Positions 45,190 to 54,402 of a stretch of 64,000 nt of DNA are shown here, in pieces. Source of the stretch: Streptomyces sp. DH24 (GTDB lineage Bacteria; Actinomycetota; Actinomycetes; Streptomycetales; Streptomycetaceae); NCBI RefSeq assembly GCF_029813775.1, contig NZ_JARVKW010000027.1, positions 1-64,000 on the forward strand. The letters are read 5' to 3'. A model generated the notes under the pieces. It worked only from the letters and a program-made list of their open reading frames with translations, did no database searches and was not told the origin of the DNA. The translations under genes and the position numbers were made by a program. How positions within the stretch are numbered: position 1 is the stretch's first letter; each line of letters opens with the position of its first letter.

Positions 45190-45304
45190 GAATGAGCCTC
45201 TACAGGTTCTGGCACGGGGCCGCACGGGTCCCGCGCCGATGATTTGGTACCGGTGATTTCTTGAAGCTGTGCCTCCTGCGAGAGGGCATGAGACACAGCC
45301 ACCC

Positions 45305-45334
45305 AGCCTACCAGCGGGCCGGAGAGTGGCCCAA
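45305..45334 (-). promoter_or_regulatory. Promoter for rpsT
   Basis: On the minus strand TTGGGC (45334-45329) is followed after 18 bases by TAGGCT (45310-45305). The predicted transcript starts near 45298, leaving a leader of about 110 bases. Confidence 0.5.
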
Positions 45335-45442
45335 ACCCGTCGCGGCTCCGCAACCGTGGGACCATGGAGCCTACGTATAGACCCGATCGTTCCGACCCGA
45401 GACCGCAGACGGCTGCGGACGCCTCAAGAATCAGGACCCTGC

Positions 45443-47311
45443 GTGCCCGCGATCCCTAGCCATGTGCCCGAGCCGAGCCGTACCGACCCGGCTCTGATCC
45501 GCAATTTCTGCATCATCGCGCACATCGACCACGGCAAGTCCACGCTCGCCGACCGGATGCTCCAGCTGACCGGAGTGGTCGAGCAGCGGCAGATGCGCGC
45601 CCAGTACCTCGACCGCATGGACATCGAGCGCGAGCGCGGCATCACGATCAAGTCCCAGGCGGTGCGGTTGCCGTGGGCCCCGACCCACGACAAGAGCAAC
45701 ACGCACATTCTCAACATGATCGACACCCCGGGGCACGTCGACTTCACGTACGAGGTCTCGCGGTCGCTCGCCGCCTGCGAGGGGACCATCCTCCTCGTCG
45801 ACGCCGCCCAGGGGATCGAGGCGCAGACCCTCGCCAACCTCTACCTGGCGATGGAGAACGACCTCACGATCATCCCGGTGCTCAACAAGATCGACCTGCC
45901 GGCGGCGCAGCCGGAGAAGTTCGCCGAGGAGCTGGCGAACCTGGTCGGCTGCGACCCCGACGACGTGCTCAAGGTGTCCGCCAAGACCGGCCTGGGCGTC
46001 GAGGCGCTGCTGGACAAGGTCGTCGCCGAGATCCCCGCCCCGGTCGGCGTCAAGGACGCCCCGGCCCGCGCGATGATCTTCGACTCGGTCTACGACTCCT
46101 ACCGCGGTGTCGTGACGTACGTCCGTGTCATCGACGGCCAGCTCAACAAGCGTGAGCGGATCCGGATGATGTCCACGAACGCGACGCACGAGCTGCTGGA
46201 GATCGGCACCAACTCGCCGGAGATGCTGTCGGCCGACGGCCTCGGCGTCGGTGAGGTGGGCTACCTCATCACCGGTGTGAAGGACGTCCGCCAGTCCAAG
46301 GTCGGTGACACGGTCACCAGCCAGCACAAGGGCGCCACGGAGGCGCTCGGCGGCTACAAGGACCCCAAGCCCATGGTCTTCTCCGGGCTGTATCCGCTGG
46401 ACGGGTCCGACTACCCCGAGCTGCGCGAGGCGCTGGACAAGCTCCAGCTCAACGACGCCGCGCTGGTCTACGAGCCGGAGACCTCCGCCGCCCTCGGCTT
46501 CGGTTTCCGCGTCGGCTTCCTCGGTCTGCTGCACCTCGACGTGATCCGTGAGCGCCTGGAGCGCGAGTTCGGCCTCGACCTGATCGCCACCGCGCCGAAC
46601 GTGGTCTACCGCGTGGTCATGGAGGACGGCTCGGAGCACACCGTCACCAACCCGAGCGAGTTCCCCGAGGGGAAGATCGGCGAGGTGTACGAGCCGGTCG
46701 TGCGCGCGACCATCCTGGCGCCGAGCGAGTTCATCGGCTCGATCATGGAGCTGTGCCAGACCCGGCGCGGCACCCTGCTCGGCATGGACTACCTGTCCGA
46801 GGACCGGGTGGAGATCCGCTACACCCTGCCGCTCGCGGAGATCGTCTTCGACTTCTTCGACCAGCTGAAGTCGAAGACCCGCGGCTACGCCTCCCTCGAC
46901 TACGAGCCCACCGGCGAGCAGACCTCCAGCCTGGTCAAGGTCGACATCCTGCTGCACGGCGACAAGGTGGACGCGTTCTCCGCGATCACCCACAGGGACC
47001 AGGCGTACGCCTATGGCGTGCGGCTGGTGGCCAAGCTGAAGGAGCTGATCCCGCGGCAGGCCTTCGAGGTGCCGGTGCAGGCCGCCATCGGCTCCCGGGT
47101 CATCGCCCGCGAGACCATCCGCGCCATCCGCAAGGACGTCCTGGCCAAGTGCTACGGCGGTGACATCTCCCGTAAGCGGAAGCTGCTGGAGAAGCAGAAG
47201 GAAGGCAAGAAGCGGATGAAGATGGTGGGTTCCGTGGAGGTCCCGCAGGAGGCCTTCATCGCCGTCCTCTCCAGCGACGACGGCGCGGCATCGGCCAAGG
47301 GCAAGAAGTGA
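45443..47311 (+). CDS. lepA: Elongation factor 4 (LepA)
   Basis: Ribosomal back-translocase GTPase. The 622-residue protein has IIAHIDHGKSTLADRM (P-loop, ~25-40), RGITIKSQAVRL, DTPGHVDFTYEVSRSLAAC, NKIDLPAAQPE, domains II and III, and the LepA-specific C-terminus with RKDVLAKCYGGDISRKRKLL and KEGKKRMKMVGSVEVPQEAF. GTG 45443 gives the normal length. It is divergent from rpsT. Confidence 0.97.
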   Translation: MPAIPSHVPEPSRTDPALIRNFCIIAHIDHGKSTLADRMLQLTGVVEQRQMRAQYLDRMDIERERGITIKSQAVRLPWAPTHDKSNTHILNMIDTPGHVDFTYEVSRSLAACEGTILLVDAAQGIEAQTLANLYLAMENDLTIIPVLNKIDLPAAQPEKFAEELANLVGCDPDDVLKVSAKTGLGVEALLDKVVAEIPAPVGVKDAPARAMIFDSVYDSYRGVVTYVRVIDGQLNKRERIRMMSTNATHELLEIGTNSPEMLSADGLGVGEVGYLITGVKDVRQSKVGDTVTSQHKGATEALGGYKDPKPMVFSGLYPLDGSDYPELREALDKLQLNDAALVYEPETSAALGFGFRVGFLGLLHLDVIRERLEREFGLDLIATAPNVVYRVVMEDGSEHTVTNPSEFPEGKIGEVYEPVVRATILAPSEFIGSIMELCQTRRGTLLGMDYLSEDRVEIRYTLPLAEIVFDFFDQLKSKTRGYASLDYEPTGEQTSSLVKVDILLHGDKVDAFSAITHRDQAYAYGVRLVAKLKELIPRQAFEVPVQAAIGSRVIARETIRAIRKDVLAKCYGGDISRKRKLLEKQKEGKKRMKMVGSVEVPQEAFIAVLSSDDGAASAKGKK

Positions 47312-47350
47312 CCGCCGGTTACGGCTGATCGTCCACCCGAACCGGGCGGA

Positions 47351-47388
47351 ACAGGGGCCTGTCGTACGAAAGTGCGGCGGGCCCCTGT
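47351..47388. terminator. Hairpin after lepA
   Basis: A 9-bp stem (47351-47359 with 47380-47388) with a 20-base loop, no T-run. Probable terminator. Confidence 0.55.
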
Positions 47389-47481
47389 GCATTCACCGGG
47401 TGGCTGTCTGTAGGAAGTGACAGGGCGCAGGCCCTTACGTACTGGCCGGATGCGCTTTACCCTGATGCCTGCTCGATAGTT

Positions 47482-47491
47482 ACTCGCGAGT
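47482..47491. promoter_or_regulatory. 10-bp palindrome upstream of the acyl-CoA ligase gene
   Basis: ACTCGCGAGT is a perfect palindrome flanked by AT-rich bases (GTT on the left, TAAAC on the right). It lies about 70 bases upstream of the start. Such short palindromes in AT-rich flanks are typical operators of TetR-type repressors, which often control fatty-acid genes. That match is inference. Confidence 0.4.
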
Positions 47492-47559
47492 TAAACAAGC
47501 TCGCGGGGAGAACCAGCCGCACTGAGCCAGCCGCACTGCCGCGGGCCCCGGAGGATGTC

Positions 47560-49434
47560 GTGAGCGACGCACAGACACTGATCGAGAACCGTCCGCCGTC
47601 CGTGGCGGGCCTCTTCCTGGAGCGCGTGGCGGCCACGCCCGATGCCGAGGCCTACCGCTATCCGGTGCCCGCCGCATCCGGTGCGGGCCCGGACGACTGG
47701 AAGTCCCTGACCTGGGCGCAGGCCGCCGAGCGGGTCCACGCCATCGCGGCCGGACTCATCGAGCTGGGCGTGCAGCCGGAGCAGCGCGTCGCGCTCGCCT
47801 CCTCGACCCGCATCGAGTGGATCCTCGCCGACCTCGGCATCATGTGCGCCGGCGCGGCCACGACGACGGTCTACCCGCAGACCAACGCGGAGGAGTCGGC
47901 GTACATCCTCTCCGACTCCGAGAGCCGGGTGCTGATCGCCGAGAACGCCGACCAGCTCGCCAAGGCCCGCGAGAAGCGCGGCGAGCTGCCCGAGCTCACC
48001 CACGTCGTGGTGATCGACGGGGCGGGCGTGGAGACCAGCGACTGGGTTCTCACGCTCGCCGAGCTGGAGGCCCGTGGCGCGGCCCGCCTGGACAAGGACC
48101 CCGAGCTGATCAGGCAGCGGGTCGGCGCGATCACCAAGGACCAGCTCGCCACCCTCATCTACACCTCCGGCACCACCGGCCGTCCCAAGGGCGTGCGCCT
48201 GCCGCACGACAACTGGTCGTACATGGCGAAGGCGATCGCCGCGACCGGGCTGGTCGGCGGCGACGACGTGCAGTACCTGTGGCTGCCGCTCGCGCACGTC
48301 TTCGGCAAGGTGCTCACCTCCGGCCAGATCGAGGTGGGGCACGTCACCGCCGTCGACGGCCGCGTCGACAAGATCATCGAGAACCTGCCGGTCGTGCGGC
48401 CGACGTACATGGCGGCCGTGCCGCGCATCTTCGAGAAGGTCTACAACGGGGTCGCGGCCAAGGCCCGCGCGGGCGGCGGCGCCAAGTACAAGATCTTCCA
48501 GTGGGCGGCCGGCGTGGCCCGCGAGTACGCCAAGGTCACCCAGGACAACTTCCGCCGCACCGGCGTCGCGAGCGCCCCCTTCGGGCTGACCGCCAAGCAC
48601 AACGTCGCCGACAAGCTCGTCTACGCCAAGATCCGCGACGCCTTCGGCGGCAACCTGCGCGCCTGCGTCTCCGGCTCGGCCGCGCTCGCCCCCGACATCG
48701 GCTACTTCTTCGCCGGCGCCGGCATCCACATCCTGGAGGGCTACGGCCTCACCGAGTCCTCCGCGGCGTCCTTCGTCAACCCCGGCGAGGCCTACCGCAC
48801 CGGCACGGTCGGCAAGCCGCTGCCCGGCACCGAGGTGCGCATCGCCGACGACGGCGAGATCCTGCTGCGCGGCCCCGGCATCATGGAGGGCTACCACGGG
48901 CTGCCCGAGAAGACCGCCGAGGTCCTGGAGGCGGACGGCTGGTTCCACACCGGCGACATCGGCGAGCTCTCCCCGGACGGCTACCTGCGGATCACCGACC
49001 GCAAGAAGGACCTCATCAAGACCTCCGGCGGCAAGTACGTGGCGCCCGCCGAGGTCGAGGGCCGGTTCAAGGCGATCTGCCCGTACGTCTCCAACATCCT
49101 GGTGCACGGCGCCGACCGGAACTACTGCACCGCCCTCATCGCCCTGGACGAGATGGCGATCACCGAGTGGGCCAAGGAGAACGGCCTGGAGGGCAAGCCG
49201 TACGCCGAGATCGTCGCCGCGCCGGTCACCGTCGAGATGGTCGACGGCTACGTCAAGCAGCTCAACGAGGGCCTGCAGCGCTGGCAGACCATCAAGAAGT
49301 TCCGCCTGCTGCCGCGCGACCTCGACGTCGAGCACGGCGAGATCACCCCGAGCCTGAAGCTGAAGCGGCCCGTGGTCGAGCGCGAGTACAAGCACCTCAT
49401 CGAGGAGATGTACGAGGGATCGCGCGAAGCGTGA
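47560..49434 (+). CDS. fadD: Long-chain fatty-acid-CoA ligase (AMP-forming)
   Basis: Activates fatty acids to acyl-CoA via an acyl-adenylate. The 624-residue enzyme has the AMP-binding motif YTSGTTGRPKG (~200), GYGLTESSAAS, GWFHTGDIGELSPDGYLRIT and DRKKDLIKTSGGKYVAP, as in FadD15-type ligases. GTG 47560 follows GGAGG by five bases. It is a single-gene unit between two hairpins; a palindrome upstream may be an operator. Confidence 0.93.
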   Translation: MSDAQTLIENRPPSVAGLFLERVAATPDAEAYRYPVPAASGAGPDDWKSLTWAQAAERVHAIAAGLIELGVQPEQRVALASSTRIEWILADLGIMCAGAATTTVYPQTNAEESAYILSDSESRVLIAENADQLAKAREKRGELPELTHVVVIDGAGVETSDWVLTLAELEARGAARLDKDPELIRQRVGAITKDQLATLIYTSGTTGRPKGVRLPHDNWSYMAKAIAATGLVGGDDVQYLWLPLAHVFGKVLTSGQIEVGHVTAVDGRVDKIIENLPVVRPTYMAAVPRIFEKVYNGVAAKARAGGGAKYKIFQWAAGVAREYAKVTQDNFRRTGVASAPFGLTAKHNVADKLVYAKIRDAFGGNLRACVSGSAALAPDIGYFFAGAGIHILEGYGLTESSAASFVNPGEAYRTGTVGKPLPGTEVRIADDGEILLRGPGIMEGYHGLPEKTAEVLEADGWFHTGDIGELSPDGYLRITDRKKDLIKTSGGKYVAPAEVEGRFKAICPYVSNILVHGADRNYCTALIALDEMAITEWAKENGLEGKPYAEIVAAPVTVEMVDGYVKQLNEGLQRWQTIKKFRLLPRDLDVEHGEITPSLKLKRPVVEREYKHLIEEMYEGSREA

Positions 49435-49440
49435 CTCCCG

Positions 49441-49488
49441 CGGGCGCGGGCGGCGCACACCCCCCGGGCGCCGCCCGCGCCCGTTTCT
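49441..49488 (+). terminator. Terminator after fadD
   Basis: A perfect 16-bp stem (49441-49456 with 49468-49483) closes an 11-base loop and is followed by TTTCT. Confidence 0.88.
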
Positions 49489-49690
49489 CCCCTCACGCAA
49501 CCCCGGGGCCGGGTCCTGGCCGAATCAGGCGCTTCCGTGCCGGTTTCCGACCGGTGCAAGCACACCCGTAGCACGTTTTCCGCCCATGACCACCCACTTT
49601 TGGTAACTCCCCGCGTATGGGCGCAGTCGGTCTGTCACGCTGTCGGCAACGACCGAGGCGCACTCGTACCGATCGTCCGGGGAGCTGTCC

Positions 49691-51604
49691 ATGGGGGCCA
49701 TTCCGACGCAACGGGAGATCCTCTCCCGTACCGCCGAGGCGCCCGCGCCGCAGCACCACGCGCGGGCGCACGCCGGCCTGCCCGGCAGCAGCCTCGCCCC
49801 CGGCTCGGCCCGCGCCCTGGTGCGCGGCGCCCTCGCCGACTGGGCCGACCGCGGTCTGCCCGGCGCCGACCGGCTCACCGACCGGCTCGCGGACGACGCC
49901 GGCCTCGTCGTGAGCGAGCTCGTCACCAACGCGGTCGTGCACGCCGGCACCGACGTCGAGCTCTCCTTACAGCTGGACGAGGACACCGGCACCCTGCTGC
50001 TGGAGGTCAGCGACCACCACCCCTCGCGCGCCCCGCGCGACGGCCACGCCGAACCGCCCGACGAGCCGCCCGAGTACGGGCGCGGCCTGCGCCTGGTCGC
50101 CTCGCTCGCCGAGAGCTGGGGCATCACCTACCGCCCGGACACCAAGACCGTGTGGGCCCGGCTGCCCGTCACCGCCCGGGACGAGGACGGCGTGTTCCCG
50201 GTGGACCCCGGCGGACTCGGTGCCGCGGGCCTGCTCGCGCCCGAGCCGCCCCGCGACTGGCGGGCCGCCGAGGAGAGCCGCGACGCGGACTGGCTGAACC
50301 GGGGCGCCCTGTCCTTCCTCGCCGAGGCGTCCGGACTGCTCGCCGGACAGCTCGACGAGGACCTCGTCGCCTCCCTCACCGCCCAGCTGATCGTGCCGCG
50401 GCTCGCCGACTGGTGCGCGGTGTGGCTGGAGGACGAGTCCACCGGCCGCGGCGGCAGGGCCGACGGCCCCTGGGCGCCCGGCGCGCGGCTGGCCCGCGTG
50501 TGGCACGGCAGCGAGAACCGCATCGAGGAACTGCGCGCCGCCCTGGAGAAGGACCCGCCCCGGCTGCCCGACCCGATGACCTCCGGACCCGTCCCCCACC
50601 CGTGGCCCGCGCAGGCGCTCGGCCCGCACGGCGTCTACGGCACGGCACTGGCGTACCGGCTCGTCGCGGGCGGTCGGCCGCTGGGCACGCTCGTCATCGG
50701 GCGGGCCGGCACGCCCCGCTTCCCTGACGAGATCACCGGCCTGGTCGAGGACCTCGGCCGCCGGGTGGCGCTCGCCGTCGGGGCGGCCCGGCAGTACGCC
50801 CGGCAGGTCACCATCAGCTCCGTCCTGCAACGCGGCCTGCTGCCCGGCGCGGTCGCCGAGATACCGGGCGTGCGCAGCGCCCTCGTCCACGAGCCGTGCG
50901 ACCAGGGCGGGCCGAGCGGCGACTTCTACGACCTGTTCCCGGCCGGCGAGGGCCGCTGGTGCTTCGCCGTCGGCGACGTCCAGGGCAAGGGGCCCGAGGC
51001 CGCCGTCGTCATCGGGCTCGCCCGGCCCTGGCTGCGGCTGCTCGCCCGCGAGGGGTACGGCGTCGCCGACGTCCTCGACCGCCTCAACCAGCTCCTCCTC
51101 GACGACGCGACGGAGGCCGCGGACGCGGCGGCCCGCGCCCTGGCCGGCGGCCGGCCCGCGGGCCCCGGCGACGGCCCGCAGACCCGGTTCCTCTCCCTTC
51201 TCTACGGGGAGCTGGTGCTCGTGGAGACGGCGGCCGGGCCCGGCATCCGCTGCACCCTCGCCTCCGCCGGGCACCCGCTGCCGCTGCTCCTCGGCGCCGA
51301 CGGCCGGGTCCACACGGCGGCGAGGCCGCAGACGCTGCTCGGCGTCGTGGAGGACGAGACGTACGTCAGCGAGACCTTCGAGCTGCGGTCCGGCGACACG
51401 CTGCTGTGCGTCACGGACGGCGTGACCGAGCGGCGCTGCGGATCACGCCAGTTCGACGACGAGGACGGGCTGGCGGTCGCCCTCGCGGGCTGCGCCGGGC
51501 TGGACGCGGAGCTGATCGCGGAGCGCATCCGCGGCCTGGTCCACGACTTCGGCACCCGCCCACCGGAGGACGACCTGGCCCTCCTGGTGCTCCAGGCCGA
51601 GTGA
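49691..51604 (+). CDS. SpoIIE-family PP2C phosphatase with N-terminal anti-sigma kinase domain; contains a TTA codon
   Basis: A 637-residue signalling protein with three domains. An HATPase_c / RsbW-like anti-sigma kinase domain (~35-155) has SELVTNAVVHAG and YGRGLRLVASL. A GAF-like sensor (~185-345) follows. The SpoIIE phosphatase domain (~365-637) has PSGDFYDLF, VGDVQGKGPEAA, LASAGHPLPLLLGA and DDLALLVLQ. ATG 49691 follows GGGGAG. Leu93 is encoded by TTA (49967-49969), in the kinase domain. TTA is the rarest codon in Streptomyces and needs the bldA tRNA, so translation should be developmentally delayed. It probably acts in a partner-switching cascade with an anti-anti-sigma factor encoded elsewhere. 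Confidence 0.9.
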   Translation: MGAIPTQREILSRTAEAPAPQHHARAHAGLPGSSLAPGSARALVRGALADWADRGLPGADRLTDRLADDAGLVVSELVTNAVVHAGTDVELSLQLDEDTGTLLLEVSDHHPSRAPRDGHAEPPDEPPEYGRGLRLVASLAESWGITYRPDTKTVWARLPVTARDEDGVFPVDPGGLGAAGLLAPEPPRDWRAAEESRDADWLNRGALSFLAEASGLLAGQLDEDLVASLTAQLIVPRLADWCAVWLEDESTGRGGRADGPWAPGARLARVWHGSENRIEELRAALEKDPPRLPDPMTSGPVPHPWPAQALGPHGVYGTALAYRLVAGGRPLGTLVIGRAGTPRFPDEITGLVEDLGRRVALAVGAARQYARQVTISSVLQRGLLPGAVAEIPGVRSALVHEPCDQGGPSGDFYDLFPAGEGRWCFAVGDVQGKGPEAAVVIGLARPWLRLLAREGYGVADVLDRLNQLLLDDATEAADAAARALAGGRPAGPGDGPQTRFLSLLYGELVLVETAAGPGIRCTLASAGHPLPLLLGADGRVHTAARPQTLLGVVEDETYVSETFELRSGDTLLCVTDGVTERRCGSRQFDDEDGLAVALAGCAGLDAELIAERIRGLVHDFGTRPPEDDLALLVLQAE

Positions 51605-52120
51605 GGGCGGGTCCGGGGGGACGGTGTCGGGTCCGGGCGACGGTGTCGGGTCCGGGGGCGGCGGCTGGTCCGGGGGACGGTGGCAGGTCTCGGGGGCGGG
51701 GCCCTGGCGGCGGTGGCCGGTCCCGGGGACGGCGGCCGGTCCTGGGGACGGCGGCCGGTGCCGGTGCTGGGGACGGCGGCCGGTGCGAGCGGCGGCGGGC
51801 CCGCGGGACGGCCGGTCCGAGTGGCGGCGGGCCCGCGGGACGGCCGGTCCGAGTGGCGGCGGGCACTGGGCACGGTTCCCGATCCGGGGCGGCGGGCCCG
51901 GGGACGGCGGCCGGTGCTGGGGACGGCGGCCGTCCTGGAGACGACGGCCGGTGCGAGCGACGGCGGGCGCGGGAGACGGCCGGTGCGAGCGAGGGCTGGC
52001 CCGGGGGACGGCCGGTCCGAGCGGCGGCGGGCACCGGACACGGTGGCCGGTCCGGAGGGCGGCCGGTCCGCGTGACGGTGGCAGCCGCCCCGCGGCGTGT
52101 GGTGCCGCCGACCGCCGGGC
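51605..52120. repeat. G-rich degenerate repeat field between the SpoIIE phosphatase and hemW
   Basis: About 500 bases built of variants of GGGGACGGCGGCCGGTSC, SAGYGGCGGCGGGC and GTGTCGGGTCCGGG. One stretch has exact 32-bp periodicity: CGAG starts at 51786, 51818 and 51850. Frames are open on all strands, but the translations are pure Arg/Gly/Pro low complexity. No gene is called. Many runs of four to six G on + could form G-quadruplexes. Confidence 0.7.
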
Positions 52121-52150
52121 CATGGCGCCCGGTGCTGGACAATGGAGTAC

Positions 52151-53383
52151 ATGCCTTCCGCACTCCCCGACGGCGAGCCCGTCCCCGACGACGGCGCACT
52201 GCCCCCGCACGCGCTCGCCGGGGCCGCGGACCGCCCCCTCGGGTTCTACCTGCACGTCCCGTACTGCGCGTCCCGCTGCGGCTACTGCGACTTCAACACC
52301 TACACCGCGACCGAGCTGCGCGGCACCGGCGGCGTCCTCGCCTCCCGCGACAACTACGCGGTCACGCTGACCGACGAGATCCGCCTCGCCCGCAAGGTCC
52401 TCGGCGACGACCCGCGCCAGGTCAGCACGGTGTTCGTCGGCGGCGGCACCCCGACGCTGCTGGCCGCCGCCGATCTCGTACGGATGCTGGCGGCGATCCG
52501 CGACGAGTTCGGGCTGGCCGCGGGCGCGGAGATCACGACGGAGGCCAACCCCGAGTCCGTCGACCCCGCCTACCTGGCGGCGCTGAGGGCCGGCGGCTTC
52601 AACCGGATCTCCTTCGGCATGCAGAGCGCGAGGCAGCACGTCCTGCGCGTCCTGGACCGCACGCACACGCCCGGCCGCCCCGAGCGCTGCGTCGCCGAGG
52701 CCCACGCGGCCGGGTTCGAGCACGTCAACCTCGACCTGATCTACGGCACGCCCGGCGAGTCCGACGACGACTGGCGGGCCTCGCTGGACGCGGCGCTCGG
52801 GGCCGGCCCGGACCACGTGTCGGCGTACGCGCTGATCGTCGAGGAGGGGACGCAGCTCGCGCGGCGGATCCGGCGGGGCGAGATCCCGATGACCGACGAC
52901 GACGTCCACGCCGACCGGTATCTCATGGCCGAGGAGGCGCTGTCCTCGGCGGGCTTCGAGTGGTACGAGGTGTCGAACTGGGCGCGGTCCGAGGCGGGCC
53001 GGTGTCTGCACAACGAGCTGTACTGGCGCGGGGCCGACTGGTGGGGCGCGGGCCCCGGCGCGCACAGCCACGTGGGCGGCGTGCGCTGGTGGAACGTGAA
53101 GCATCCCGGGGCGTACGCGGCGGCGCTGGCGGCGGGGCGCTCGCCGGGCGCGGGCCGGGAACTGCTGACGGACGAGGACCGCCGGGTCGAGCGGGTCCTG
53201 CTGGAGCTGCGGCTGCGGGACGGGGTGCCGCTGTCCCTGCTGCGGGAGGCCGGACTCGCGGCGTCCCGGCGGGCGCTGGCGGACGGGCTCCTGGACGCCG
53301 GGCCCTACGAGGAGGGGCGCGCGGCGCTGACCCTGCGGGGGCGGCTGCTGGCCGACGCGGTGGTGCGGGACCTGGTGGACTGA
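52151..53383 (+). CDS. hemW: HemW, radical SAM haem chaperone (coproporphyrinogen oxidase-like)
   Basis: The 410-residue radical SAM protein has the CxxxCxxC cluster motif as Cys39-Cys43-Cys46 (HVPYCASRCGYCDFN), VFVGGGTPTLL, EANPESVDPA, RISFGMQS and LDLIYGTPGE. HemW lacks the fourth cysteine that follows the cluster motif in true HemN; here Phe follows Cys46-Asp, fitting HemW. ATG 52151 has GGAG four bases upstream; a GACAAT box seven bases before the ATG is also compatible with a leaderless transcript. From memory, in many bacteria it is next to hrcA-dnaJ, as here. Confidence 0.92.
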   Translation: MPSALPDGEPVPDDGALPPHALAGAADRPLGFYLHVPYCASRCGYCDFNTYTATELRGTGGVLASRDNYAVTLTDEIRLARKVLGDDPRQVSTVFVGGGTPTLLAAADLVRMLAAIRDEFGLAAGAEITTEANPESVDPAYLAALRAGGFNRISFGMQSARQHVLRVLDRTHTPGRPERCVAEAHAAGFEHVNLDLIYGTPGESDDDWRASLDAALGAGPDHVSAYALIVEEGTQLARRIRRGEIPMTDDDVHADRYLMAEEALSSAGFEWYEVSNWARSEAGRCLHNELYWRGADWWGAGPGAHSHVGGVRWWNVKHPGAYAAALAAGRSPGAGRELLTDEDRRVERVLLELRLRDGVPLSLLREAGLAASRRALADGLLDAGPYEEGRAALTLRGRLLADAVVRDLVD

Positions 53384-53391
53384 GGGGTGAG

Positions 53392-53409
53392 TCCCCGCAC
53401 GAGCGGGGA
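53392..53409. terminator. Hairpin after hemW
   Basis: TCCCCGC (53392-53398) pairs with GCGGGGA (53403-53409) around an ACGA loop. No T-run. Confidence 0.5.
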
Positions 53410-53510
53410 GCCCGACCTGCTCGGCCGGGTCGACGAGTTGACCGACGGACCATCTCCGCGTGGGCGCAGAGCAGTCCGCCAGGTCCGGTGGGTCAATGAC
53501 TCGCCCGGCT

Positions 53511-54368
53511 TCAGGGCACGGTCACGTGATCGATGAGGTGCTCCACACACCTCAGCAGTTCCGGCTCCAAGTCCTTGTATGAGCGGACCTTGGACAGGAT
53601 GTGCTGCCATGCCGCACCGGTGTTTTCCGGCCAGCCCAGGGCGCGGCACACGCCCTTCTTCCAGTCCTGGCCGTGCGGCACGCGGGGCCACGCCCCGATG
53701 CCCAGGGCCGACGGCTTCACGGCCTCCCAGACGTCGATGTACGGATGGCCCACGACCAGGGCGTGCTCGCTGGTCACCGACTGGGCGATGCGCCATTCCT
53801 TCGAGCCCGGGACCAGGTGGTCCACCAGGACGCCGAGGCGCGCGTCGGGGCCGGGGGAGAAGTCCGCGACGATCGACGGCAGGTCGTCCACGCCCTCCAG
53901 GTACTCCACGACCACGCCCTCGATGCGCAGGTCGTCGCCCCACACCTTCTCGACCAGTTCGGCGTCGTGCCGGCCCTCGACGTAGATGCGGCCGGCGCGG
54001 GCCACGCGCGCGCGTGCGCCGGGGACGGCCACCGAGCCGGACGCCGTACGGGTGGGCCGTACGGGACCGCCGGCCGGTTTCACCAGGGTCACCACCCTGC
54101 CCTCCAGCAGGAAGCCGCGCGGCTCCAGCGGGAACACCCGGTGCTTGCCGAAGCGGTCCTCCAGGGTCACCGTGCCCGCCTCGCAGCCGATCACCGCGCC
54201 GCAGAAACCGGTGCCGGGCTCCTCCACGACCAGACCGGGCTCCGCGGGGACCTCCGGGACGGGCCTGGGCTTCTTCCACGGCGGGGTCAGGTCCGGCGAA
54301 TACCGGCGAGGGCGCGGGCCCGAAGGGCCCTCACCGGAAGGGCGGTGGTGGGAGACGGGTGGGCGCAT
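53511..54368 (-). CDS. DUF3097 family protein
   Basis: A 285-residue soluble protein conserved in actinobacteria. After a Pro/Arg-rich N-terminus (~1-45) it has a beta-rich region (CGAVIGCEAGTVTLEDRFGK) and then a conserved core: RIYVEGRHDAELVEKVWGDD, VVVEYLEGVDDLP and LGVLVDHLVPGSKEWRIA, ending in WEAVKPSALGIGAWPRVPHG. RIYVEGRHDAELVEKV and the acidic LVDHL resemble a TOPRIM fold, suggesting a nucleic-acid or nucleotide function. That is inference. Convergent with hemW. Confidence 0.83.
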   Translation of the reverse strand: MRPPVSHHRPSGEGPSGPRPRRYSPDLTPPWKKPRPVPEVPAEPGLVVEEPGTGFCGAVIGCEAGTVTLEDRFGKHRVFPLEPRGFLLEGRVVTLVKPAGGPVRPTRTASGSVAVPGARARVARAGRIYVEGRHDAELVEKVWGDDLRIEGVVVEYLEGVDDLPSIVADFSPGPDARLGVLVDHLVPGSKEWRIAQSVTSEHALVVGHPYIDVWEAVKPSALGIGAWPRVPHGQDWKKGVCRALGWPENTGAAWQHILSKVRSYKDLEPELLRCVEHLIDHVTVP

Positions 54369-54402
54369 TCGAACGACGATAGGAGAAGCGGCCGTCCGGC
54401 GA

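Noticed and set aside
51411..52370. Several open frames through the G-rich repeat field on both strands
   Set aside because: All are pure Arg/Pro/Ala/Gly low complexity and arise from the repeats; none has a start with a ribosome-binding site.
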